From NCBI GenBank assembly GCA_911728435.2, contig OU452198.1:38345902-38409901 (forward strand): a stretch of DNA of 64,000 bases, written 5' to 3'. The stretch comes from Apoderus coryli. Taxonomy: Eukaryota > Arthropoda > Insecta > Coleoptera > Attelabidae. Below, in pieces: positions 33,470-44,600 of the stretch. Made by a program: the position numbers and the translations under genes. Under the pieces are notes generated by a model, which saw only the letters and a list, made by a program, of their open reading frames with translations, ran no database searches and was not told where the DNA came from. Positions within the stretch are counted from its first letter, which is position 1, and each line of letters opens with the position of its first letter.

Positions 33470-33664
33470 TATATAAATGGAGATGTAAGTCTATTTCTGC
33501 CAGGCTTAGGACTTGATCTTTTTTAAATTGTTTTCCTAGGTCTGTTTGTAGTTCTTTTATTATTAGTGTTATTATTATTATTTGTGTTTCGGGAATTATT
33601 TCCGATTTAGAATGTCATTTTATTTCGAACTACAATAATAAAAATAAATAAATAGCTTGGGAAA

Positions 33665-33976
33665 TTCTCATGGTGAGCACTAAATTAGTTATGACCCTGC
33701 ATAAGACCGAAAAGTTGATTGAAATATCTGGTTGAGTGTTGCAATTGATTTAAACCTGTAATAAATCAAAATAACAAGAAAATCAACATAATACATATCT
33801 AGTTCACTCTCAATGGTACCTTCGGTATTCCACTACTTAAAAACACATGTGATGGATGGAATTAAAAAAAAATAAAACAAAAACATTGAAAAACAATAGT
33901 ACCGCTTGGTATTTTCATAACTTGTTTATAATGTGCGCTATTTTTGATGCTTGATTTCAAGTTACGTTATTATATT
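33665..33976. other. AT-rich, no gene
   Basis: Nothing recognised. The last eight bases (ATTATATT, 33969-33976) are the left target duplication of the next element. Confidence 0.5.
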
Positions 33977-34037
33977 CAGGGCCGGCGCGTGCCAAAAAAA
34001 TTACTGAGACTGGGAGAAATTTTGACTTGAAAAAAAA

Positions 34038-34195
34038 ATGGAAAAAAGTGAATTTCGAGAATCGTTAAATCATTTTTCATGAAAAAAATACAGTGGAAAC
34101 CAAACAATGGCTTGATAAACATTATCCGAACTCTGCTCGATCGAGACAAATGGTAGAGAAGTGGATTGCTGAATTTAAACGTGGTCAATTTTTAA
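34038..34195 (+). pseudogene. mariner transposase N-terminal fragment
   Basis: The plus strand reads FHEKNTVETKQWLDKHYPNS, then SRQMVEKWIAEFKRGQ, the first helix-turn-helix of mariner transposases. A different frame supplies EKSEFR before it. The fragment stops abruptly at about 34195. No TIRs found. Confidence 0.75.
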
Positions 34196-34204
34196 AATAA
34201 ATAA

Positions 34205-35695
34205 ACACGACAGTCTAACTATTGACATTAAATACTACAAAGATAAATGCAATCAATATCAGTTCAATATTAAATAATAATCACTATCCATTAAATAAAC
34301 TATCAGTAATAGGTGACAATTTGAGCCGTCAATATCAAAATCACGACATCGATTGAAAATGTCACACATAAAGTAAACAGGCCTTTGCAACAAAATATTA
34401 GTCCTGGCTGGGCCCACAGTGAACGGCACGAGATGTCGAGCACCCAATTGCGGAACGTGGAATCTAATACCCAATAGAATGGGCAATCAACGGCGCAGTG
34501 CAATAGTTTGTATAAAAACTTGACTGCGTGAATGTTTCTTCTGGTCAAGAGAAAAGATTCATTAAAGCGCAAGTGCAAAGACGCATGATCTACTCCCCGT
34601 GGAGGATACACATTGTCGGCTTTATACGCTAGGTATTTAAAGAAACGGCGCTGAACAGACTCTAAGGATCTAATATGAGTATTATATGTTGGGTTCCATA
34701 CAATCGCGGCAAATTCCAGTTTAGATCTAACAAAAGCTTAACCGTGAAAACATCGTTGAATTGCCGATAATTCCTAATAATGAAACCCAACATTCTATTT
34801 GCGCTCAATACTACACTGACAGTCTGCTGGATAAATGTAAATTCACTGTCGAAGACAACACCCAAATCTTTAATTTCGCTGAGCCTTTCCAAGGACTCAT
34901 TGTTCAATTGATAATCAAAATTCAATGCGTTCTTTAGTCTGGAATAGCTAACTATCTTGCATTTAGATACATTAAGCTCTAAACGATTGTCCATGCACCA
35001 GGTACACACTCTGCAGATGATCGCAGTCATTCGGGGAATTAATGGGCTGGAAGATCTTAAGATCGTCAGCACAAGCAAGCCTACCACACGTAAAAGACTC
35101 AATTAGGTCATTAATGAAAATATTGAATAACAAAGGACCGAAATTGGAACCCTGTGGAACCCCCGAGCTCGAAGGAAAAACAAAAGACTTAAAGCCTTCA
35201 TATTCTACAAACTGTAATCGTTCGAATAGATATGATCGGAAGAAGTTGACCAAACGATAAGAGAAACCAAAATTCCAAAAATTTATACATTAAACAATAT
35301 AGGGTGTCCAGATGTGATTCCTGAGGCACACCTAATGGAATATGAATGGCAGAATGCGTACGATCCGCAAACGCTCAGCTAGTAATGTAATAAGAGATCT
35401 GACACGCCATAAGCAGCAAGTTTGGTCACTATATAGCACTCCGTTAAAAACCTTTGGAGAGATCAGTATAGACAGTTTGTACCTGACAACCATCCTCCAA
35501 TGCCTCACTCACGAAAGCCGTAAATGCCATTAGATTAGGTTCCGTAGGCAAAAACCCATGTTGGTCATCCACTATGTCTGTCTCAAAAATAGGAGCTAAA
35601 AACGTTTGCAATTAAATTCTCGAATAATTTGGGTATTGCACTTAGGATAGACACTAGTCGGTAGTTGGAAATATCAGATTCATCACCTTAACAAA
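34205..35695 (-). pseudogene. Jockey-like non-LTR reverse transcriptase
   Basis: From 35695 downward on the minus strand: SDISNYRLVSILSAIPKLFE, QHGF and VQTVYTDLSKGF; FVEYEGFKSFVFPSSSGVPQ; ACADDLKIF (the catalytic YADD shows Cys-Ala-Asp-Asp); a LNVSKCKIVSYSR thumb; IKDLGVVFDSEFTF; and a C-terminus with YPPRGVDHASLHLRF. Several frame changes separate these blocks. The 5' end is cut at the hairpin element near 35700. A related plus-strand copy lies at 42575-44040. Confidence 0.85.
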
Positions 35696-35719
35696 AACTC
35701 AAACAAAATCACATGACAG

Positions 35720-36075
35720 TGATTTTGTTTTATACGTTGGTCCACGACTCATCAGTGGTGATCGGTCAGTAGTTGACAGCCAAACTCTCTAAATTCTGTG
35801 CTATATATTCCACATGGCACAGAGATGTAAAATAATGTGTTTGGCGACATCTAGTTTCTGTTGGTACTGTTAAACAAGCCCGTTTCTTATATAGGCGTCT
35901 CGCTAAAGGAGTATCAGAAACTGGATGTCGCCAAACACATTATTTTACATATCTGTACCGTGTGAAGTATATACTACAGAATTTGGAGAGTTTGGCTGTC
36001 AACTGCTGATGAGTCATGGAAGTATAGTGGTTGACAGACAAACTCTCGAACTTAAGTCTTGTTTTGTTAAACAAG
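35720..36075. repeat. imperfect hairpin element with CTGATGAGTC in both arms
   Basis: Arms of about 100 bp (35763-35862 and 35907-36012) pair with few mismatches: TGACAGCCAAACTCTCTAAA, ATGTAAAATAATGTGTTTGG and their inverses. Outside each arm lies CCACGACTCATCAG or CTGATGAGTCATGG. CTGATGAGTC is the 5' part of a hammerhead core, but a good GAAAC partner is missing on either side. AAAAACT(C/A)AAAC(A/G)AATCAC blocks bound the region in direct orientation at 35694 and 36145. Confidence 0.55.
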
Positions 36076-36174
36076 TCCGTTTCTTATAAAATCACTATGA
36101 TTGGTTGTTATCTATGCCATGATATAAGTTAAGGAACACTGACAAAAACTAAAACAGAATCACGTTGGGTATTA

Positions 36175-37440
36175 ACCCTAGAATACTAATATGATGTAAT
36201 GCCTCTTAATCTCACATACTGGGTATACCAAACAGTCATCAAACCCATGGTTACATGGTTAGTATGGTGGCCAAAAGTTAATATTAAGCATACACAATGC
36301 CGTCTTCAAAAGTTGCAACGGCTTGCATGTTTAGGAAGAACAGGGGCAATGCGAACTTGCCCCACAGCAGCGATGGAAACGTTGCTGCATCTAATACCTT
36401 TGCCTGTCCTAGTAAAAAAAGAGGCAGCAATTAGCGCTCTGAAACTGGCACAGGTAATGGAATACAAGTCTGGCGATCTAGAGGGATACATGGGAATCCT
36501 GAATCTAATACCTTTGGATTCAGGAAGAAAACCGTCGGACGCTTTGCCACGCAAACATGATTTTGAAATCCCATTTGAAGTGGTCATTGCAGACCGTCAA
36601 AAATCGCTAAATGGGGAACCACGATTTCCAGAAAACACATCCGTCTGGTATACGGACGGTTCAAAAGGAATAGAAGGGAACACAGGCATGGGAGTATACG
36701 GGCCTAATTGCAAGCGGTCTGAATCTCTCGGGAGAAGTCCCACTATATTCCAAGCAGAGATCAACGCTATTAATCGTTGTACTCAAGAATGCCTGCAGAG
36801 AGGCATCCCGGAACGGCAGATCAATATTATGTCAGACAGTCAAGCTGCGTTAAAAGCACTGAGGTCTTACACCTTCACGTCAAAGCTAGCATGGGAATGC
36901 AAACAGACCCTAAAGCAACTGGCAGCTCAGGGGAAAAAGATTACTCTGACATGGGTGCTAGGCCTAAAACAATCAAAAAGGTTTATCAAACCTTCAGAGG
37001 CCAACGCAGGGAAGCTTATTCAACTGGAGAGAAGCGACCTAAGGCGAATTACAGGCATTTGTACGGAATACCACCCAGTGAAGTACCATCTCAAAAAGAT
37101 GGGCCTAACCGAGGACGACACTTGTCGGTTTTGCGAAGACGCAACAGAGACAACAGAATACGTGCTCTGTGAATGCATGGCACTTTTCTGCAAAAGGCTA
37201 AAATAGCTTGGAGGGGTGACCCTAACACCCGACGAGGCAAGGAATTTAGCCCCCAGAGAAATCATCAACTTTATGAAAAGTGTGGGACAGCTGGGCAATT
37301 CATAGATTAGAGTCATTCACAAAAGATCTTCTGCAGGTCGAAGTGAGGGGAGGCCAAACCGCCTAAACGACTCTGATAAAACAATCTACAATGCCTATTA
37401 ATACTAAAGTGTAAATATAACGGCCACATGATAATAAATA
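36175..37440 (+). pseudogene. non-LTR retrotransposon, RNase H and zinc-knuckle end
   Basis: The open frame 36199-37206 (335 codons) starts in the region after the RT (KPMVTWLVWWPK, LQKLQRLACLGRTGAMRT). It has an RNase H domain with VWYTDGSK (D153), TIFQAEINAI (E187) and MSDSQAAL (D213). The normal WVPGH...EKADE end with the last catalytic residue is disrupted (TWVLGLKQSK). A C-terminal knuckle CRFC...TTEYVLCEC has Tyr for the usual His. Past the stop at 37206 homologous sequence continues (LTPDEARNLAPREIINFM) to about 37303, then an AT-rich 3' UTR. RNase H marks an I/R1/LOA-like lineage. The RT proper is lost. Confidence 0.85.
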
Positions 37441-37609
37441 AAAAGTACCTATAATAGACTAAACAAATTTAGAAACTCATAATTATGTAGGTATAAAAAT
37501 GTCATATTTGACCATTTTTTTCTGGAAAGCGGTTTTAAAAACCTTTAAAATGTCGCTCTTCCAATTGTTGCGCATGAGGCTTATGGGTAGCGCCGGCCCT
37601 GGTTATATT

Positions 37610-38065
37610 TATATGCAATTAAACCATGCTTCATTTTGACTTTTTTTTAACAGAGAGTTGAAGGAGGACGACTGCATAAATACTTATTTTTCTTTTCGCT
37701 GTTAGCAATTAAATATCGTTGTTTTCCATTTTTATTTTTCGGTGAATTGTTATACAGCGAGTTTCAATGTTTGACCCTCATTACTTGACACTAAAGGTCG
37801 ATCCAAGATTAGAGATAAGGTGGGTAAAGGGATGCTTTTGTTTGTTTGATGGATAGGTGGGAGGTTGGAAAATTATGGTAACGAGTAAATTGAAAGATAC
37901 ATTATTATTATTAAATATATTTGAACATTTGCACAATGACCTTTTTTCATTCATCAATTCTCTAAACCAGAGTTCCTGCTTCTTGCAAGATACTGAAGGA
38001 TCACTCTACACTCGTTGTTACAAATGGAATTAACGTCTGGGCCGCTGTGCTTAAGAATATGATTA
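37610..38065. other. no gene recognised
   Basis: Lies downstream of the Ty3/Gypsy integrase, where a 3' LTR would be expected. I see no copy of this sequence upstream of gag. Confidence 0.4.
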
Positions 38066-38069
38066 TTTA

Positions 38070-39015
38070 ATTGTTTTATTCAACGGAAAAACAATGCTGA
38101 TAAACGATACCGTCCAAGCGAATTAGGAAATTGTCGGAAATGCTTTTGAATGCACCTGGTTATTCTGGATTAGTTTCTAATAATTCTACTTCTTCCACCC
38201 ATGTTTTGCTTTTTAAGAAGATCGATGTCAGATTGTTTTAACCACGTTGGTATAGAGATTCCGCTTGTTGAGCGCCTTTGATATTCAAACATTCGTTCAT
38301 GTGGTGTACAGTTAGTTGCAGTACATAATAATTATCTTATAGAAAACAAAGCTTCAGGTAGAACAATTTCCCATTGCGTAGGTTTTAGGGCTTTCCAAAT
38401 TATACCATTGCATGGTTCGACTTGTCCATTTCGTTGAGGGTTGTAGGGTGTAGGTCGACTTGTCGCTATTCCTCGAGAATGTAAATAATCAATTAGTTCA
38501 TGTGACATGAATGGTGGTCCCCGATCGGAATGAACATAAGATGGCATGTCAAATATGGAAAATAATTGGATGAAATATTGAATAACTGTGGCAGCTGTCA
38601 TATCAGAGCAACGGAACCCAAAAGGAAAACGTGAAAATTCATCAACAATAGTTAGAAGATATTTATTGTTGGTACAGCTAGGTAAAGGTCCTTTGAAATC
38701 GATACTAATATGTTCAAGTGGCGATGTAGCTTTGATTAAATGACTGTTACTGGTTTTATTAAACTTTGGTTTTAGCTCAGCGCAGATGGGACATGAAAAT
38801 ACCATACTTTTAACATCATCTACCGAATATGGAAGACTTCGTACTCGTATAAAATGGTACATCCTTGTTATCCCTGGATGACACAAGGATTCGTGAAATT
38901 CGTAGAGTTTAGATTTAGAACGTGCTGAACATATTCTGGATAATGCATCTGAGGCTAGATTAGAACTACCTGGGCGATAATGCCATAATTGTAGCAGGAG
39001 AGTTTTAAACGACAT
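38070..39015 (-). pseudogene. Ty3/Gypsy integrase
   Basis: It opens with RPGSSNLASDALSR, the link from RNase H. An H2C2 zinc finger follows (HESLCHPG..RMYHFI, then CPICAELK) and the catalytic core with SIDFKGPLP, VHSDRGPPF and GQVEPCN, giving the D, D, E residues intact in the frame 39015-38332. Beyond 38332 homologous sequence goes on in another frame (TNCTPHERMFEYQRRS, SGISIPTWL) to about 38090. Chromodomain not seen. Integrase would insert cDNA, but flanking domains are broken. Confidence 0.85.
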
Positions 39016-39478
39016 CGCATAATCTTCTCGATTTTTATTTTACTAGACTGTTTTGTGTTAAACATGAACCAAACGGCTTCTTGATCTCTTATAAGTCTAA
39101 ATGGTTGATTGATCAGATAATGCTTCCATTTACGAATAGCTTCAACACAGGCACAAGCTTCTTTTTCAATAGCTGAATGTTTACGTTCACAATCACACAG
39201 AGTTCTTGCGAAAAATGCGACTGGTCTGCCTGACTGTGTCAAAGTAGCTGCTATTGCATAATCTGAGGCAGTTCATCTTCTTTAATCGACCATAAAAGTG
39301 ATTCAGTTATATCCTTTTTTATATTTTCAAAATCTTGAATAACAATTTCTGGCATTGGAAACGTTTTACAATTGGTAAGATTTCTTATTTTGTGTGAGAA
39401 CTTCGGAATCCACTTAGAATAATGTGAAAACATTCCCAACATTCGTTTAAGGCTTGGTGCGTTGTTTGGAGCAGGCAA
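38955..39478 (-). pseudogene. Ty3/Gypsy connection and RNase H
   Basis: The frame 39478-39251 holds LGMFSHYSKWIPKFSHKIRN, the connection after RT. The frame 39242-38955 holds GRPVAFFARTLCDCERKHSA, EKEACACVEAIRKW and RLIRDQEAV, an RNase H of the DEDD type in which the first catalytic Asp region is broken between frames. A frame change separates the two and leads into the integrase frame. Confidence 0.8.
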
Positions 39479-39480
39479 AT

Positions 39481-40190
39481 TCAGGAGAGGTTTAAGACGA
39501 TCTTGATCAGGTTTAGGAGTACCGCGTTTTCTATAGTGTAATCTAGCAAATTTATTGAGTTCTTGGAATAATTACATTTCTTTTCATTAAGTGTTAAGCT
39601 ATATTTTACAGTAGCTTTTATAAATTGTTCCAAATTTCTGTCATGATTTTCCTGTGTTTCACCGCAAACGGTCACGTCATCTGAATAAGCAAATCTTCTT
39701 GCGATATTATTGAATTTATTACCTTTTGGAAGCATGAAACACCATTAGTTATCCCAAAAGGAATTCTTCTAAACTGATACAGCTTACCTGCTGCTTCAAA
39801 AGCAGTGTACTGTTTATCATTTTCTTGAATAGATATTTCACGGTAGGCACTTTTAAGGCCTATAGTGCTAAATATTTTATATTTTGCAATGTTCGTGACC
39901 ATAGCTTCTACATTAGGCACGGGATATGCATCAAGATGTTTAAATTTATTTATAGTCTGGAAATAATTTCTCACCATCCGCCTTTTATGAATTTCGTTTT
40001 GTGTTACTAGGACTTGAGCTCTCCATGGTGAATTACTTTCTTCAATTATGTCTTCTTTCAACAAATTCTTTATTTCTTGTTTAATAAAGTCTTTATCTTC
40101 ATCACTATTCCTCCTAGATTTTATTGCAATCGGACGACAATCTTCAGTAGGGTTTGAAAATAGAAGTGGTGGTTTTACAGTAGCTTGGGC
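39481..40190 (-). pseudogene. Ty3/Gypsy reverse transcriptase
   Basis: Starts around 40190 (FSNPTEDCRPIAIKSRR) and runs through KNLLKEDIIEESNSPWRAQ, TINKFKHLDAYPVPN, STIGLKSAYREISI (normally DLKSAY) and FRRIPFGITNG. After a frame change near 39735 it has FAYSDDVTVCG with the two catalytic Asp residues. The first catalytic Asp (DL in DLKSAY) appears as Gly. Not functional. Confidence 0.85.
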
Positions 40191-40199
40191 TAAACGGCA

Positions 40200-40728
40200 G
40201 ATTTTTAAAACAGGTTTTGGCCCTCCAAAGCTACGTACTGTTCTGATTGTTTATGAGCTTCTTCCATTGATCGAGACTTGTTTACGGTGTTGTATAAATC
40301 CATAACATTAGTTTCAAGAAGTCGTTGGCGTATTTCAGACGGTTGAAGTCCATTTATGAATGAACTCATTTTTATTCTGATCCGCTGATACTGACTTAAA
40401 ATTGCAGGCTTTACTTAGAAAAGTTAAAGCTTGATCTATATTTTCAGTTGTTTTCGTGTAGCTGACAAATGTCTGGCCAAAACATCATTAACAGATTTAA
40501 TGTATACTTCATTAAGTACCTTGATAGCCTTTTCGTATGTTTCACAATCGCTCAAGTAGTCGTAAATGGAATGAGTTTGAGTTTACTCTCACTCGTTAGT
40601 TCTTTTGCACCTTCGGTAGTTGCTAAAAAATTCTTAAATGTTGTAAGCCAGTGGGTCCACTCCTTGGATGCATTTGTTGAGTTTGGATCTGTTTCGAATC
40701 GTTCGGGTCGCACAAACTTATCCATTAT
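40200..40728 (-). pseudogene. Ty3/Gypsy gag-like region
   Basis: The frame starts at ATG 40728-40726 (MDKFVRPERFETDPNSTNAS), continues with a WTHWLTTFKNFL stretch, and changes frame near 40570. It goes on with CETYEKAIKVLNEVYIK and LSATRKQ and, after a further break, INGLQPSEIRQRLLE. This is the pattern of capsid domains of insect Ty3/Gypsy elements. No zinc knuckle follows. Confidence 0.65.
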
Positions 40729-40929
40729 CACTTGTTTTCCAAATTTTCGTTTATTAAATTGTAATAATACTCGCCTTCAGATTTATAGGCTTTAATAAAC
40801 GAAAAATATAGCACAATAAAAATTCTAACAGTTATTGACAAGTATGTAGAACTAAACTGGTACATGTCAAACCAATAAAGATATTGTAAATACAGTATTA
40901 TAATAAGTTATATGACAGAGAGGGTAAGC

Positions 40930-41004
40930 ACCTCAGAAAAATAAATAAATTTATTTATTATTTATATCTATTTTTATTTATTTTTATTTATTTTTCTGAG
41001 GTAA
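40930..41004. repeat. AT-rich hairpin
   Basis: CCTCAGAAAAATAAATAAAT and its inverse near 40980-41001 flank TATATCTATTTT. It lies at the border of unclassified DNA upstream of the gag relic. Confidence 0.6.
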
Positions 41005-41928
41005 GCACATTTTATACCTTTAGTTGATTAACACACAGAGTGAGTCAAAAATTCGGAAAAAAACAGTAATCAAGTTTTCCCAATACCAGCCAGGAGGCTT
41101 TGAAAAATTTTTATTTTTTGTGAAAAACAAATCAATTACCTACCAACAATATTAACTGGTTCAAAGAAAAAACGAAAATAAAGTTAGGCCAAAAATGAAG
41201 TGCGTCACTTTTGTTGGAACTGAGTTTCATCTACATTACTTAGTTTTTGCGTTTGAATTTTGAACAGAAATATCATCGAAAATTACTTACCTACTAAAAT
41301 AAGGTAATTGCTTGAAATAAAATTGTACTTAATATTTATAACAACTATTAAATTAACTAGTAAAACATCTCTTTGACGTAACTAGTATTTATTTGTTAAT
41401 TTTCTTTAAATATATAGCAACAAAAATATGGTAATGAATACTATTTAACTCAGTTTTCCATTACGAACATCATAATTTGTGAGACCAAAAATCTGGAAAT
41501 TAATAGCCCATCGATTTGTGTCGTTCTAATTTTATTTGCAATTTTTTAATAACCGAGTAAGTTAACAGTGCTCATGTTTAATTAGCGAAATTAAGTTAAT
41601 TTTGCGAAAAATAGCATAATTATAGAACTCAACTCATTAATAATTATTCTTGGAATTTTGCGTCAATAAATAGATAAATCAGATTGTGGGTGATCTAGTT
41701 TATTCGAAACTAATTAAATTCAGGAAATATCCAAATCATTACTAAAGTAATTGGTGTTTTTTTAAGCGGCGGAGAATTTAAATTGCAATAAAACGCATGA
41801 AAACGGTTTTAATATCCATTACTTCAATATAATATCGGCAATTATACATTTGGATAAGTATTTGTTTAAGGAATAAAATATCTGAATTACACTCTTATAA
41901 TTTTAATATATTTTATCATAGTTTTACT
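41005..41928. other. AT-rich, no gene
   Basis: No frame or repeat recognised. Confidence 0.5.
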
Positions 41929-41929
41929 T

Positions 41930-42125
41930 TCCCGCACAGGGATAAAGACGGATATAACCATTTTGAAGTTCCTTGAGACGATTAAGAACATTTGCAGATG
42001 TCTGTGTGTGTGTCTGTATGCATTCTTCCACGATAGGGCCTAAACGCTCTAACCAATTGAGCTGAATTTTGGTGCATGAGTTTGGGGGAGTCCTAGGATG
42101 AAACCATTAGTTTCTGATTTTTGAA
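41930..42125 (+). repeat. dispersed repeat family E, copy 1
   Basis: TTACTTTCCCGCACAGGGAT, GAGACGATTAAGAACATTTG, TGTGTGTGTCTGTATGCATT and CCTAAACGCTCTAACCAATT. The same blocks occur inverted at 62150-62375. The end ACTTTCCC...GGGAAAGT forms a hairpin in copy 2. Element class unknown. Confidence 0.75.
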
Positions 42126-42209
42126 AAATGTAGTTAGTTTGTTACGTTAGTTTATTGGTAATAATGAAAATAATACGATTATAATAATAATAATAATAAT
42201 GAAATTTCT

Positions 42210-42290
42210 GTTTCGTTACGCAGGTCATATATTTTTGATTAAATTATAACTTGTCAGGAAAGTTTTGGGGTGGCACAACCGATTTTTTTT
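42210..42290 (+). repeat. dispersed repeat family D, copy 3
   Basis: TTTCGTTACGCAGGTCATAT followed by GGAAAGTTTTGGGGTGGCAC and AACCGATTTTTTTTT, like 4655-4800 and 13795-13855. Confidence 0.5.
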
Positions 42291-42574
42291 TAAACATATT
42301 TAGGTCTGATATGGATTTTGAAAAGTATTTTTATTATTTTGTAATATTGTCAATATTTCAAAAGAAGATTTGTTGCATTTTAAAGCTAAGTTGTTTAATC
42401 ATTTGAGTTTACTAATTAAATTTCAAAGTCCTATAATATATTACTTTTGTAATAGAAAAATCTAAAATTGTTAATATTCTGAAAACTAGAAATTTTTTGA
42501 AAATACATCTTTTCACAAATATGCCTTTATTTTCTATGCAAACAAATAAAATATAAAAATTGGGAATTGCCATT

Positions 42575-44040
42575 GAAACATTTTGACACTTTTTTTAATT
42601 TCCTGCAGGATGTAATTCCGGCTGTCGGTCGAGGTTTGCAAGTCGACGCAATCTATACTGACTTTTCCAAGGCGTTCGATAAGATTGATCATTCCCTGAT
42701 TACACAGAAGATGTGCGACATTGGCTTCGGCAGGAATCTGATATCTTTTTTTCAGTCCTATCTGGGAGCAAGGCAACAATTTGTTGAATACAATGGATTC
42801 AGTTCAAGTTCATTCACAGCCTCAAGTGGAACTCCGCAGGGCAGTACGTTGGCTCCTCTTCTCTTTGCAATATTCGTAAACAATATTGGCTCTGGTTTCA
42901 ATAGCAATTATTTGTTGTTTGCGGATGATTTAAAATTGTATCGCACTGTTGTTTGTGAGAACGATTGCGCACAGCTTCAAACAGATCTGTGTCGGCTTTC
43001 AGAATGGTGTGATCTAAATAGACTTCCTCTAAACTTGAACAAATGTAAGTCGGTGACATTTACAAGACGTCAAGATCCGTTTGTGCGAAACTACACCGTC
43101 GATAAATCAAATTTGGAACGCTGCGCTTTAATCAAAGATCTTGGTGTATACTTGGATGGTGATTTATCTTTGAACTACCACATTGAGCAACTTTCTGCTA
43201 ATGCTTTGCGAATGTTAGGATTTATTTTTAGACAGACCAGAGAATTCAACAACATGGACTGCCTGAAAAGTCTCTATTTCGCCTTTGTTGTGTCTATTTT
43301 GGAATTCGCTACAATCATTTGGTCGCCCATCTACCGTGTTCATATACAGAGATTGGAGAGTATCCAATGTAAGTTTTTAAAATATTTGTCATTTAAAGTT
43401 GATGGATATTTTCCTCATCGTGGGTGTGATCACGGCCTGTTACTGGCAAGGTTTGGATTTCGGCCGTTGGCCGAGAGACACATCTTCGCGTCTTAGATCT
43501 TTCTTTTTAAGTTGATCAACAATATGTTGGATTGTCCTCGGTTGCTTGAGCAGCTATGGTTTAGTGTCCCTAGGGTTCACTCTAGAAGCGCTAGTTTATT
43601 TTGGGTGCCACAGATTCGTTCTAATTATGAATCTAAAGCACCGCTATTTCGGGCTTGTAAGTACAGCAACCGATTAGTTATTAATGAAAACGTTGATTTT
43701 TTTAATGTATCGCTTGATTCTTTTAAGAAAAGTTTAGAGACATGTTTGCGGGCTACTGATTTGTATTTGTTTTGATGAATTATGTTCATGTTTCAATTAT
43801 TTATTGCTATTATTAATTGTTCTTGTAATCCTCTCAATTTTCTTTCGTTTTGATGCGTGTATTTCCTTTTTTGTATTTTTCTATTTTTCAGTTAGTTTTA
43901 AGTTAGTTCTAAGTTGGGTATTTTTGTATGCTTATGCTAGGCAATTGTTTTTGTTAATGTAAGATTTTGTCTTGTTATTGGGTAGCAATACCTGTTAGAC
44001 AATAAAGAGATTATTATAAAGAGATTATTATTGGATTTTA
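42575..44040 (+). pseudogene. Jockey-like non-LTR retrotransposon, RT to 3' end
   Basis: The open frame 42567-43496 (309 codons) begins within the palm (AIYTDFSKAFDKIDHSL). It has ARQQFVEYNGFSSSSF, SGTPQGSTLAP (usually GVPQGS), LLFADDLKLY (catalytic, near 42915), NLNKCKSVTFTRR, IKDLGVYLDGDLSL, FVVSILEFATIIWSP and YFPHRGCDHGLLL. A frame change at 43490 leads into 43512-43775 with the C-terminus (NRLVINENVDFFNVSL). The 3' UTR ends with ACAATAAAGAGATTATTATA near 44010. 5' part missing. The RT block itself is uninterrupted, so this is among the younger copies. Confidence 0.9.
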
Positions 44041-44174
44041 TACCATTTTTTTTTCAAATACCCTGTATTAAAATTTATTAGAAAATATACATAGGCGCCT
44101 AACGTAGATCTACAACTACTAGTATATCTCACCAAATTAAATTATTAAAGCTTCCATGTAATACAAAATTGTAA

Positions 44175-44600
44175 TTGTGCTTTAATTCCGAAATTAAAAT
44201 GGTTAAAACTGATGCCAATAAAATAGTAGAGAATGAAATTGCTGTAAGGGAATTGTTCAATCAACACTATCAACAAATCGGTGAGAAAATGTCTGAAGAG
44301 ATTAATGCCAATAATAAATATGAACATATTAACTATAACCGAATGCAACCAATCAGAAATAATATATTTCTAATGCCAACGACTAAATCAGAAATAGAAA
44401 TAACTATACAAAACCTTAAGAATAAAACTGCTCCAGGTCCCGACTCAGTTTCGACAGATTTACTAAAGCATACCCGTAAACAAATTTCAGAACCATTGGC
44501 ACACATAATAAATTTATGTTTCTCTATGGGTGACTGCCCGCGGCAATTTAAAGTACTATTACTACACCAATATATAAGGGCGGCGAAAGGGATAAAGTAG
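44175..44600 (+). pseudogene. non-LTR RT N-terminal fragment
   Basis: Of 141 codons, the second half reads PTTKSEIEITIQNLKNKTAP followed by GPDSVSTDLLKH and FSMGDCPRQFK, the region between endonuclease and RT fingers (L...KA.G.D.I....LK...). It stops just before the PI.K motif, cut by the start of a pogo-like element. Confidence 0.8.

Larger units (their letters stand above)
33977..37601. mobile_element. hAT-type shell filled with nested insertions
   Basis: A 12-bp TIR CAGGGCCGGCGC at 33977-33988 has its exact inverse at 37590-37601. The flanks are ATTATATT (33969-33976) and GTTATATT (37602-37609), an 8-bp target duplication with one mismatch, as hAT elements make. No hAT transposase remains inside. 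The interior holds a mariner fragment, two opposed non-LTR copies and a hairpin element, so the original was probably a non-autonomous hAT that later collected insertions. Confidence 0.7.
38070..40740 (-). mobile_element. decayed Ty3/Gypsy retrotransposon
   Basis: The minus-strand order is gag, RT, RNase H, integrase, the Ty3/Gypsy order. Nucleocapsid and protease sequences are not seen between gag and RT, so a deletion is likely near 40200. No LTR pair, primer-binding site or envelope frame could be identified. At least five frame changes or stops are present. It is an old inactive copy; parts are listed separately. Confidence 0.85.

Noticed and set aside
40930..41004. hairpin as a possible LTR end of the Gypsy copy
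   Set aside because: No matching sequence exists downstream of the integrase and it lacks TG...CA ends.
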